Shown: positions 1 through 6,884 of the stretch, one piece after another | Numbering within the stretch: position 1 is the first letter of the stretch | How the letters are laid out: every line of letters begins with the position of its first letter | Source: Cloacimonetes bacterium UBA6081 | Lineage (GTDB): Bacteria > Cloacimonadota > Cloacimonadia > Cloacimonadales > Cloacimonadaceae | DNA length: 22,130 nucleotides | NCBI GenBank assembly: GCA_002428685.1 | Contig: DIXL01000025.1 | Coordinates: 1-22,130, forward strand | Direction of reading: 5' to 3' | The notes under the pieces: generated by a model | Database searches by the model: none | What the model saw: only the letters and a program-made list of their open reading frames with translations | Told to the model about the DNA's origin: nothing | Translations under genes and position numbers: made by a program

Positions 1-8
1 GGCTGAAA

Positions 9-72
9 GGACTACACACGAATCACTGGCAACTGCCGTCTGTGAATCACTGGCAACTGCCGTCTGTAGTCC
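9..72. repeat. 24-bp perfect tandem repeat flanked by inverted 12-bp arms
   Basis: Two identical adjacent 24-bp copies occupy 20-43 and 44-67. The block is bracketed by near-complementary arms at 9-20 (GGACTACACACG) and 61-72 (CGTCTGTAGTCC), 11 of 12 positions pairing. The second arm overlaps the end of the second repeat copy. No coding potential was seen here. It lies about 110 bp upstream of the antiporter gene and may be a small dispersed intergenic element; it shares the short string CCGTCTG-type core with the element at 6016-6090. Function unknown. Confidence 0.75.
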
Positions 73-120
73 ATGTCGCCGCGCAAATATAGTACCTTAC
101 GAAACGTGGATAGGCGACAT
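73..120. repeat. 8-bp inverted repeat with 32-bp loop
   Basis: Perfect 8-bp arms ATGTCGCC (73-80) and GGCGACAT (113-120) lie directly after the tandem-repeat block. With the 9-72 structure they give two consecutive potential stem-loops in the 181 bp before the antiporter start. The arm is short and the loop long, so it could be chance. The rest of 1-181 shows no gene or clear promoter. Confidence 0.4.
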
Positions 121-181
121 CGACTCCAGACTTAACAAGCCGCAAGCCCCCATCACTCCATCACCCCAGCACTAAATCACC

Positions 182-1909
182 ATGAACGTAATCACTGAAC
201 ACCATCTCCTCCTCTTTCTGATCCAGTTTGCGGTTTTACTGGGAGCTTGCAAGGTTGTGGCATATTTTTTGGAAAAGATAAATCAGCCCACAATCACAGG
301 GGACGTGCTGGTTGGCCTAATTTTAGGTCCTGCTATATTTGGCCGTTATTTGCCAGACCTGCAAAGCACACTATTCCCCAGGGAGGAAGTGCAATGGGCT
401 ATGCTTGGCACCGTTGCCTGGTTTGGCAATATGTTTCTGTTGATGGAAACAGGCCTTGAAATCAATTTTTCCAAGGTTTGGAAACAGCGCCATCAAGCCA
501 TGAAGCTGTGTTTTGTGGATTTGATTGTGCCGCTGGCTCTCTGTTTTTTACCCTTTTACTTTCTGCCGGAGCGTTTTCTGGTTGATCCTGCGCAGCGCAC
601 CATCTTTGCTTTGTTTATCGCTTCCATCATGACCATCAGTGCTTTACCTGTGGCAATCCGTGGTTTGCAGGATTTGGGGATATTAAAAACCGACATGGGA
701 TTTTTAATTGTCTCGGCACTAACCTTGAACGACATTGTAGGTTGGGTAGTGTTTACTATCATCCTCGGTATTTTTGCGCATGGAAGCGTTGAGGTTGGCT
801 TCATTATCAGGCTTGTTACCCTTACTTTGCTCTTCGCCTTATTCAGTTTAACCATTCTCAAACGTATTTTAGACAAGGCCATTACCCTTATTCACACCAA
901 AATAGGCCCCGAAACAGGCTATAAAACCACTTTCATCGTAATTATCGGGATGCTGATGGGTGCTGCCACTTTGCAGATCGGCATTCATGCCCTGTTTGGC
1001 TTTTTTATTGCAGGAATAGTAGTTGGCGAGGCAAAACACATCAGCGAAAAAGACCGGCATACCATCCACCGCATGGTCTATTCCATCTTTGTGCCCATCT
1101 TCTTTGCCAAAATTGGCTTGCAGATAGATATTCTGGCTAATCTGGATTGGCCTCTGGTAATCCTGATTACCGTGCTGGGAGTGGCAAGCAGATACATTGG
1201 GGCTTACCTTGGCGCAATGTGGGCAAAACAGGACAAGGTAAACCTAAGCAGCATAGCCATTTCGCACACAGCCGGCGGAGAAATGCACATCGTGGTGTCC
1301 ATGTTGGCTTACAGTGCAAATTTGATCACCGAAGTGGTGTTTGTCAGCGTGGTGGCAGGCTCAATCTTTTCCACCATCATCTTTGGCCCCTGGCTGTCTT
1401 ACACACTGCGCAAGGTGCGCAAAAACCTGGTGAACTTCGTCTTTACCAAAGAGGATGTGCTGTTCGATGTCAGTAGCCTAACCAAGGATGAGCTGCTTAA
1501 AAGCCTGATTGCCAAAGCTGCTTCACGCATTGGTATTCCCGAATCCGTTATCTGGAGCGAGGTGATGACCCGTGAAGAACAAATGAGCACTGCTGTAGGA
1601 CGCGGCGTTACCTTTCCTCATGCACGGCTGAAAGGCTTAAAGAGCAGCAAGCTTTTTGTGGTAAAACCTGCTCATGACATAGAGTGGGATAGCCCCGACG
1701 GCAAAGGCGTTCAGTTGGTATTCCTAACTCTTAGCCCCCTGGAAAAACCGGAAGCACAGCTAAAACTGATTCAAGGACTCAGCAGTTCCATTCGTAATCC
1801 TAAAAATCTTGAAACCCTGATGCAAAGCAGCGATGCAGGCAAAATCTATAAACTGTTGAAAAAACACCTAAACGAATGCGATAGCTGCCTGGTAGCAGAA
1901 CTGGGATAG
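182..1909 (+). CDS. CPA2-family cation/proton antiporter fused to a PTS EIIA (nitrogen/fructose type) domain
   Basis: 575 aa. Residues 1 to about 420 are a polytopic membrane domain with about twelve hydrophobic helices and the sequence character of monovalent cation:proton antiporter-2 (KefB/NapA-like) proteins, for example PTITGDVLVGLILGP near residue 36. It would exchange Na+ or K+ for H+ across the inner membrane. Residues about 430-570 match a PTS EIIA type-2 domain: TAVGRGVTFPHARL carries the phosphoryl-accepting histidine, H480. Conservation of that His suggests transport is tuned by phosphorylation, which is inference. Antiporter-EIIA fusions are known in several phyla. No clear Shine-Dalgarno precedes the ATG at 182. 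The gene is followed after 59 bp by the ORF6N gene. Ion specificity cannot be read from sequence. Confidence 0.9.
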   Translation: MNVITEHHLLLFLIQFAVLLGACKVVAYFLEKINQPTITGDVLVGLILGPAIFGRYLPDLQSTLFPREEVQWAMLGTVAWFGNMFLLMETGLEINFSKVWKQRHQAMKLCFVDLIVPLALCFLPFYFLPERFLVDPAQRTIFALFIASIMTISALPVAIRGLQDLGILKTDMGFLIVSALTLNDIVGWVVFTIILGIFAHGSVEVGFIIRLVTLTLLFALFSLTILKRILDKAITLIHTKIGPETGYKTTFIVIIGMLMGAATLQIGIHALFGFFIAGIVVGEAKHISEKDRHTIHRMVYSIFVPIFFAKIGLQIDILANLDWPLVILITVLGVASRYIGAYLGAMWAKQDKVNLSSIAISHTAGGEMHIVVSMLAYSANLITEVVFVSVVAGSIFSTIIFGPWLSYTLRKVRKNLVNFVFTKEDVLFDVSSLTKDELLKSLIAKAASRIGIPESVIWSEVMTREEQMSTAVGRGVTFPHARLKGLKSSKLFVVKPAHDIEWDSPDGKGVQLVFLTLSPLEKPEAQLKLIQGLSSSIRNPKNLETLMQSSDAGKIYKLLKKHLNECDSCLVAELG

Positions 1910-1919
1910 CAACAATATC

Positions 1920-1950
1920 AACTTGAGATCGCAAATTGCAACCTCAAGTT
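1920..1950 (+). promoter_or_regulatory. 31-bp imperfect palindrome upstream of the ORF6N gene, possible operator/promoter
   Basis: Arms 1920-1934 (AACTTGAGATCGCAA) and 1936-1950 (TTGCAACCTCAAGTT) pair at 13 of 15 positions around a single central base at 1935. The palindrome sits between the antiporter stop and the ORF6N Shine-Dalgarno (AAGGAG, 1955-1960). It also contains TTGAGA at 1923-1928, and 17 bp later AAGTTT at 1946-1951, the same hexamer as the proposed lepA -10. A promoter there would start transcription within the Shine-Dalgarno, which argues against it being the main promoter. The site resembles an in-frame palindrome at 2163-2189. An operator for autoregulation is inferred. Confidence 0.55.
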
Positions 1951-1968
1951 TATTAAGGAGAATAGACT

Positions 1969-2490
1969 ATGACACAGACACTTACTGACAGTACAGTGGA
2001 TAATCTAATAGTTGAAATCAGAGGCCAGAAAGTGATTCTGGATAGCGATCTTGCTATGTTGTATGAAGTAAAAACAATGAGATTGAATGAGCAAGTAAAA
2101 CGCAACATTGTGAGATTCCCCGAGGATTTCATGTTTCAGCTTACAAATAAAGAAGTTACTAACTTGAAATCGCAATTTGCGATATCAAGATGGGGCGGTC
2201 GCAGAACCCTTCCTTATGTCTTTACAGAGCATGGTGCTATCATGGCAGCTTCGGTTTTGAATACCTCCAAGGCGGTGGAAATGAGCGTATTTGTGGTGCG
2301 TGCCTTCATTAAGATGCGAACTATGGTGATGCAATACAAGGAGCTTACCCAAAAGCTGGCTATAATTGAAGAAAGGTTGGGAGAGCATGATACTGCCATT
2401 CTCGAAATTGTGAATACCATCAGGCAACTAATGGAACCACCCCAAACAAAGAAAAAAGAAATCGGGTTTAAACCTAATACCCAGCAGTAA
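1969..2490 (+). CDS. ORF6N domain-containing DNA-binding protein
   Basis: 173 aa. The N-terminal ~115 residues match the ORF6N domain (KilA-N-related family of phage antirepressors and chromosomal proteins): VEIRGQKVILDSDLAMLYEV near residue 15, then NIVRFPEDFMFQLT, SQFAISRWGGRRTLPYVFTE, HGAIMAASVL and VFVVRAFIKM. The C-terminal ~55 residues (KELTQKLAIIEERLGEHD...) look like a coiled coil, probably for oligomerisation. A good Shine-Dalgarno AAGGAG at 1955-1960 sets the ATG. Such proteins are presumed DNA-binding regulators, but the target is unknown. The gene stands alone, with no phage genes around it, beside a tRNA gene. Palindromes lie just upstream and within the frame. It may derive from an old mobile element; no attachment site was found. 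Confidence 0.88.
   Translation: MTQTLTDSTVDNLIVEIRGQKVILDSDLAMLYEVKTMRLNEQVKRNIVRFPEDFMFQLTNKEVTNLKSQFAISRWGGRRTLPYVFTEHGAIMAASVLNTSKAVEMSVFVVRAFIKMRTMVMQYKELTQKLAIIEERLGEHDTAILEIVNTIRQLMEPPQTKKKEIGFKPNTQQ
2163..2189 (+). promoter_or_regulatory. In-frame 27-bp palindrome within the ORF6N gene
   Basis: Arms 2163-2175 (CTTGAAATCGCAA) and 2177-2189 (TTGCGATATCAAG) pair at 12 of 13 positions around the central T at 2176. Aligned over 31 bases (2161-2191) against 1920-1950, it matches at 25 positions. It encodes the conserved NLKSQFAIS part of the ORF6N domain, so coding constraint shapes it too. It may be a second operator, or the upstream copy may derive from it. Function is not established. 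Confidence 0.5.
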
Positions 2491-2512
2491 ATGCTCCTTG
2501 ATAATTTCCTGC

Positions 2513-2541
2513 TTGACAGAAAAGCCCACCCCCAAGATTTT
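2513..2541 (+). promoter_or_regulatory. Promoter of tRNA-Asn
   Basis: Perfect -35 TTGACA at 2513-2518, 17-bp spacer, and a -10-like GATTTT at 2536-2541 (A2 and T6 kept) followed by G. Transcription would begin near 2548, about 10 bases before the mature tRNA 5' end at 2558, which is a sensible leader for RNase P processing. Confidence 0.65.
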
Positions 2542-2557
2542 GCTCTTTACAAAGTGT

Positions 2558-2632
2558 TCCGAAATAGCTCAGCGGTAGAGCGGGTGGCTGTTAACCACTA
2601 GGTCGGGGGTTCGAATCCCTCTTTCGGAGCCA
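2558..2632 (+). tRNA. trnN: tRNA-Asn (anticodon GTT), CCA encoded
   Basis: A complete cloverleaf can be read. Acceptor stem TCCGAAA (2558-2564) pairs with TTTCGGA (2622-2628), with discriminator G2629 and encoded CCA 2630-2632. The D arm is GCTCAGCGGTAGAGC. The anticodon arm GGTGG-CTGTTAA-CCACT gives anticodon GTT. The T arm is GGGGG-TTCGAAT-CCCTC. Length is 75 nt including CCA. It has its own TTGACA promoter and a T-tract after it, so it is probably monocistronic. Confidence 0.97.
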
Positions 2633-2633
2633 C

Positions 2634-2642
2634 TTTTTTTTT
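2634..2642 (+). terminator. T-tract following tRNA-Asn
   Basis: A run of nine T residues starts two bases after the tRNA CCA. The stable T arm and acceptor stem immediately upstream could act as the terminator hairpin. There is no separate hairpin. Confidence 0.45.
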
Positions 2643-2664
2643 GCCCACAAGTTACCGCCCTCCA

Positions 2665-2743
2665 TGCTATCATTGCCATATCATTCCCATATCATTCTCA
2701 ATATTATTGTGATTGATATGGGAATGATATGGCAATGCAAGCA
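2665..2743. repeat. Perfect 24-bp inverted repeat containing 11-bp tandem units
   Basis: Arms 2671-2694 and 2714-2737 are exact reverse complements across 24 bp, with a 19-bp AT-rich loop. After two mismatches, pairing resumes for four more base pairs (2665-2668 with 2740-2743). The left arm region holds two tandem copies of CCATATCATTC (2676-2686 and 2687-2697). No T-tract follows on either strand, so it is not a standard intrinsic terminator. It lies between tRNA-Asn and the promoter of the secreted repeat protein. It could be a dispersed palindromic element or a binding site for an oligomeric protein. Confidence 0.85.
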
Positions 2744-2772
2744 GGCAATCAGGATAATAACAGCAAAAGCCA

Positions 2773-2801
2773 TTGACAGTTTTTCCCCGCTAATTTATTC
2801 T
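2773..2801 (+). promoter_or_regulatory. Promoter of the secreted beta-repeat/HEAT protein and rsmG
   Basis: TTGACA at 2773-2778, 17-bp spacer, TATTCT at 2796-2801 followed by G. The predicted start near 2808 leaves a short leader with Shine-Dalgarno GAGG at 2813-2816 before the ATG at 2822. Confidence 0.65.
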
Positions 2802-2821
2802 GCCCCTTATATGAGGATACA

Positions 2822-5350
2822 ATGATCAAAACCGCCCTGATAACCTGTGTTTTGTTGTTTTTGGCAAGCTTTGCCCAAAGCGCACAACCCGCTGTCCCCG
2901 TGGCTGATATGCCCAATAAAATCTTTGCTCCGCTAAACCTGAGCCAGTATCAACAATTGGAAGAGATGCTGGGTGAATTGCAATTGGCACCCGGCGACCT
3001 GAACTTTGAAAAGGACTGGGATTTATCCACCTGGGGAAAAGGAAAAAGGCTATTACGCGCTTTGCAAGAGCCCTATCAGGGTTTGGATTTGATGAAGGAA
3101 ATTAGGGAATATGCAGCTCTATCCACCACTGATGAAGGCTTGGCACGCCTGCTGGATAGGCTGTGCTTAAGCGCGTATGGTTCCAAGGAATCTATATTTA
3201 CTTATCTCTATGCATATCAAACACATGCACAGAAGTTCAGTCGCAAAGTAAAGCAGCCCAAAGATATCTTCAAGTATTACGAAACTGCCGTTGGGGCTTT
3301 GCTGCCAGAGCTGTCATCTGTCTATTCCGCTTTAAGTTATAGCGAGTGGGCAGGCTTGGTGGCCTATATGTTCAGCGGATTTATGGAAGCTGAGGACAAA
3401 GAGGCCTACCAAGCATATTTCACGGCAAATAAACTCCCCGAACTGGATTCCTTGAAAACGGAAGATATTGCCCGCTATATGGATAGCATCGATGAAACGG
3501 CTTTGATGAATAGTGCCATGAGCTTTCTGGCACTCTCCCAGGTAATTAAGGATGGTGCTGCAAAACTGAACTTCAAGAATAAAAAACCCCTGGTTTATCA
3601 AAGCAAATTCGGCACCATGCTCATTGGCACCAAGGGCGATGATGTGTATAAAGACAAGCAGTCAAAAAGCCCGCTTTGCCTGTTGATTGAACCCGGCGGA
3701 TCAGACCGTTATGAGATGCAACTTCATACCGGATATAACGCTTACAGCTATTTGTTGCTGGACTATTCCGGGGATGATGTCTATCAAAATCCGGGAATTG
3801 GCTCGCAGTTTTTTGCCCTTGGCGGGCTTGGCGTTTCTTATGATCTGGCAGGCAATGATATATACTACACCGGAGATTTTGCCTTTGCTGCCATGATAGG
3901 CGTAAATGTGCATGTGGACGCAGCCGGAAAAGACATTTATGAAAGCGGATTATTCAGCCAGGGAGCAGCCATTAGAGGCGTTGCGTTGCTTTGTGATCTG
4001 GCCGATAACGACAGTTATAGAGCAACAACCATGGCACAGGGTTTTGGCAGCGTCCGCGCGGTGGGAGCTTTGCTGGATTACTCTGGAGCGGATACTTATG
4101 ACTTGGGTGGAAAATATCTGCATGCTCCCCTGATGCCAAACGACTTTCGCAGCATGGGACAAGGCATGGGATTCGGGTTTAGGCCGGATTATGCCGGCGG
4201 ACTTGGTTTACTCTTTGACTCAAAAGGAAACGATCATTATCTGGGCGGAGTTTATGCACAGGGCGTGGGCTATTGGTATGCCACGGGAATGCTGATAGAT
4301 GAAGGCGGAAACGATGTTTACAACGCCATCTATTATCCTCAGGGCTCCGGCATTCATTTAGCCTGCGGTTATCTGTATGATGGCGGAGGGGACGATGCCT
4401 ACTACAGCAGAAATGGCCCCGGACAAGGTGCCGGACACGATTGGGGACAGGGCATTCTGATTGACGAAAGCGGCAATGATGCCTATTCCATTCAGGGTGG
4501 CAACGGCTTGGGACTTAGCAATTCCGTGGGAATTTTTGTGGATAAAAGCGGAGATGACCGCTACGAACGCAGCGAAGCCCAAAACTATGGCTCTGCTGCT
4601 TTTAGCCGTTCCACAGGCGGAATAGGTCTATTTTTGGATATCGGTGGCAACGATAGCTATCCCGATAGCACCAAAGCAGATGGACTCACCTGGAAAAACG
4701 GAACTTACGGAATCGGTAGAGATATTGCCGGCAATCCCGAAAAACAGGAACCAGACAAAGAAGAGCTGGTAATGACAGCCCCCCCTGCTGAAGATGCACC
4801 CATTGCCGATGTCTTTGCTGCAGCCGCAGAATGGGAAGTTGGCAACGCTGTTCAGCGCGTAAAAACTGCCCGCGAAATCATGCTGAAGCGCTCTGCCGAA
4901 GCTGGTGAATATGTCCTTTCCAATAAGTTAACTACCAATTCCGGATTGGAATACCGGGCCTTGGAAGCTTTAACCAAAGGCAGCCCTGAGTTTAAAACAC
5001 TGCTATTCAGTTTTGTGGACGATTCCGATAGTTTAAAGGCCAAAAACAGCATGTCCCTGCTTGCCGGAGAGCAGGACAGCACCTTGATTGTCCCAATTGC
5101 CAAACACTTGGAAAACAAGAAATATATCACGGCGTGTCTTGGGCTTTTAGGCAGTATAAAAACCGATGAAAGTGTAAATTTACTGAGCCGGTATGCCTTT
5201 CATTCCAGCGAACGGTATCGCTATATTGTAGCCAGATCGCTGCGGCAAATAGGCACTCCCAATGCCATAATCGCTTTGGAAAACATGGCTGGAGACAGCT
5301 CATTTTTAGTAAAAACCCTAATCCGCAAATACAGAGAGGATAAGCAATGA
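2822..5350 (+). CDS. Secreted protein with thirteen GxDxY repeats and C-terminal HEAT-like repeats
   Basis: 842 aa. The N-terminus (MIKTALITCVLLFLASFAQS) is a signal peptide with likely cleavage near residue 20. Residues about 25-260 are alpha-helical with no recognised family. Residues about 270-617 hold 13 copies of a roughly 25-28 residue unit ending in G-[ND]-D-x-Y (GDDVY, GNDIY, GNDHY, GNDAY, GNDSY and others), usually with a QG or GxG step between and a hydrophobic strand before. This is the pattern of a beta-solenoid or RTX-like fold in which the Asp residues could bind calcium. Residues about 690-840 resemble HEAT/armadillo helical repeats (ALTKGSPEFKTLLFSFVDDSDSLKAKNS, SLRQIGTPNAIIALENMA). 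It is probably periplasmic or cell-surface; function unknown. Its stop overlaps the rsmG start (ATGA). Shine-Dalgarno is GAGG at 2813-2816. Confidence 0.85.
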   Translation: MIKTALITCVLLFLASFAQSAQPAVPVADMPNKIFAPLNLSQYQQLEEMLGELQLAPGDLNFEKDWDLSTWGKGKRLLRALQEPYQGLDLMKEIREYAALSTTDEGLARLLDRLCLSAYGSKESIFTYLYAYQTHAQKFSRKVKQPKDIFKYYETAVGALLPELSSVYSALSYSEWAGLVAYMFSGFMEAEDKEAYQAYFTANKLPELDSLKTEDIARYMDSIDETALMNSAMSFLALSQVIKDGAAKLNFKNKKPLVYQSKFGTMLIGTKGDDVYKDKQSKSPLCLLIEPGGSDRYEMQLHTGYNAYSYLLLDYSGDDVYQNPGIGSQFFALGGLGVSYDLAGNDIYYTGDFAFAAMIGVNVHVDAAGKDIYESGLFSQGAAIRGVALLCDLADNDSYRATTMAQGFGSVRAVGALLDYSGADTYDLGGKYLHAPLMPNDFRSMGQGMGFGFRPDYAGGLGLLFDSKGNDHYLGGVYAQGVGYWYATGMLIDEGGNDVYNAIYYPQGSGIHLACGYLYDGGGDDAYYSRNGPGQGAGHDWGQGILIDESGNDAYSIQGGNGLGLSNSVGIFVDKSGDDRYERSEAQNYGSAAFSRSTGGIGLFLDIGGNDSYPDSTKADGLTWKNGTYGIGRDIAGNPEKQEPDKEELVMTAPPAEDAPIADVFAAAAEWEVGNAVQRVKTAREIMLKRSAEAGEYVLSNKLTTNSGLEYRALEALTKGSPEFKTLLFSFVDDSDSLKAKNSMSLLAGEQDSTLIVPIAKHLENKKYITACLGLLGSIKTDESVNLLSRYAFHSSERYRYIVARSLRQIGTPNAIIALENMAGDSSFLVKTLIRKYREDKQ

Positions 5351-5988
5351 CCGAGCCTAAGGGACGCTTTGAGAATTACCTGGAAAGCCTGCACCCGGAA
5401 GATTTACCCCGGCTTATGCACAAGTTTGAGCATTACCACATGCTGCTCAGCTCTGCCAATCGTCAGGTGAATCTGGTTTCGCGCAGCATTCCTGCCGAGC
5501 GATTCTGGATTCAGCATTTTCTTGACAGCCTGCTGATCCTGGAATGTTTGGATTTCGCAGATAAAACCTTGCTGGACTTCGGTTCCGGAGGTGGACTGCC
5601 TGGAATTCCAATTAAACTGGTGGTTCCCAGTTGCTCGCTAACCATGCTGGATTCGGTTCAGAAGAAAACCCGGATTCTGCAGGAATTTGTGGAAGCACTG
5701 GCACTGGGGAAAACGATGGTGGAAACCTCGCGTTTGGAAGATTATGCTTTTGTGGCACGCAGGCCAAGTTTTGACTTTGTAGTATGCCGTGCTGTAGCTT
5801 TGGAAGAACGCTATGTGGCACCCCTGCGCAGATTGCTGAAGCCAAGCGGGATGGCCGTTTTTTACAAAGCACAAAAGCTTGACGACCTGGAATCCTTGAA
5901 ACATGAAGTTTTGTGGGAGACGAACGATCCAGACCTGGGACAGCGCTGCTTTATTGGTATAAGACACCGCGACCTGATGATGCGCTGA
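5347..5988 (+). CDS. rsmG: 16S rRNA (guanine527-N7)-methyltransferase RsmG (GidB)
   Basis: 213 aa, normal for the family. It methylates N7 of G527 of 16S rRNA using S-adenosylmethionine. The family pattern is clear: NRQVNLVSR (38-46), the HFLDSL segment near residue 57, and the glycine-rich SAM-binding loop LLDFGSGGGLPGIP at about 75-88, followed by LDSVQKKTRILQEF and VVCRAVA. The ATG overlaps the stop of the upstream secreted-protein gene by 4 bp, implying translational coupling. parA follows after 116 bp, giving the common gidB-parA-parB order. The upstream partner is unusual; mnmG is the classical neighbour. Confidence 0.95.
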   Translation: MTEPKGRFENYLESLHPEDLPRLMHKFEHYHMLLSSANRQVNLVSRSIPAERFWIQHFLDSLLILECLDFADKTLLDFGSGGGLPGIPIKLVVPSCSLTMLDSVQKKTRILQEFVEALALGKTMVETSRLEDYAFVARRPSFDFVVCRAVALEERYVAPLRRLLKPSGMAVFYKAQKLDDLESLKHEVLWETNDPDLGQRCFIGIRHRDLMMR

Positions 5989-6015
5989 AAACCTTACAAA
6001 GCGTGCCACTTAATA

Positions 6016-6090
6016 GTAGTAGCGGACGTCCCGTCTGCGACAAAAGGTGCACAGATAAGCTGGGGCTACAGACAAGATGTCCGTAGCTAC
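6016..6090. repeat. Imperfect inverted repeat between rsmG and parA
   Basis: Arm 6016-6041 (starting GTAGTAGCGGACGTCCCGTC) and arm 6065-6090 (ending GATGTCCGTAGCTAC) match at 17 of 26 positions as reverse complements, with several mismatches that would be G:U pairs in RNA. The cores are CGGAC-TC and GTCTG. It fills most of the 116-bp gap before parA and ends 15 bp before its start, overlapping the likely leader. It resembles a dispersed intergenic palindrome; the element at 9-72 has a related core. Confidence 0.55.
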
Positions 6091-6104
6091 ACAAAAGGAT
6101 AGAA

Positions 6105-6884
6105 ATGGCAAAAGTTATAACGATAGTGAACCAAAAAGGCGGAGTGGGTAAAACCACAACTGCGGTAAATCTGGCAGCGGGACTGGCAGTTCTGGAAAAA
6201 CGCACTCTGCTAATAGACTTTGATCCCCAAGGCAATGCCAGCAGCGGAGTTGGGATAGAAAAGGACAAGGTGGAGTTCCAAGTTTACGATGCTCTAATCG
6301 GCAGGGTTCCTATCGAGAAAACCATCTTGCCCACCGCTACGGACAACCTGTTTTGCGTGCCCGGCAATATCAATTTAACCGGTGCCGAAATTGAACTGGT
6401 GCATGAATTTGCCCGCGAGCATAAGCTGAAAGAGGCTTTGCAGCCCATCCTGAGTAGCTTTGATTTCATTTTGATAGATTGTCCCCCTTCTTTGGGCTTG
6501 CTAACCGTGAATGCCATGACCGCCAGCACGGAGGTTCTGGTGCCAATTCAATGTGAATACTATGCCCTGGAAGGAGTTAGCCAGTTGCTTACAACTATCC
6601 GGCTGATCCAAAAGAACTTAAACCCCAATCTTGGCATAATTGGCATCCTGCTTACGATGTTTGATAAACGCGTAAACCTCTCTACTCAAGTGGCCAAGGA
6701 AGTGCACCGTTATTTTAAGGAAAAAGTGTTTAGAACCATCATTCCGCGCAATGTTAAGCTCACGGAAGCACCCAGCTTTGGCAAACCCATCTTTTTGTAT
6801 GACATCCGTTCACCCGGAGCAATGAGCTATCTTAATCTGGCAAATGAAGTTATCTCCCGCAGCAAACAAGGAACCGGCTTATGA
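6105..6884 (+). CDS. parA: Chromosome-partitioning ATPase ParA (Soj)
   Basis: 259 aa, typical for chromosomal ParA. It is a nucleoid-binding ATPase that moves ParB-parS complexes during origin segregation. The deviant Walker A motif NQKGGVGKTTT is at residues 9-19, the A' motif LLIDFDPQGNASSG near 38-51, and the Walker B region FDFILIDCPPSLG near 120-132. There is no N-terminal HTH, which fits the chromosomal Soj type. Shine-Dalgarno AAGGA at 6095-6099. parB overlaps its 3' end by 4 bp. Confidence 0.96.
   Translation: MAKVITIVNQKGGVGKTTTAVNLAAGLAVLEKRTLLIDFDPQGNASSGVGIEKDKVEFQVYDALIGRVPIEKTILPTATDNLFCVPGNINLTGAEIELVHEFAREHKLKEALQPILSSFDFILIDCPPSLGLLTVNAMTASTEVLVPIQCEYYALEGVSQLLTTIRLIQKNLNPNLGIIGILLTMFDKRVNLSTQVAKEVHRYFKEKVFRTIIPRNVKLTEAPSFGKPIFLYDIRSPGAMSYLNLANEVISRSKQGTGL

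Noticed and set aside
20..67. CRISPR array
   Set aside because: The two 24-bp copies are directly adjacent with no spacer, there are only two, and no cas genes are present.
2558..2743. Integrated element using tRNA-Asn as attachment site
   Set aside because: No integrase gene and no duplicated 3' end of the tRNA was seen in the window; the inverted repeat does not match the tRNA sequence.
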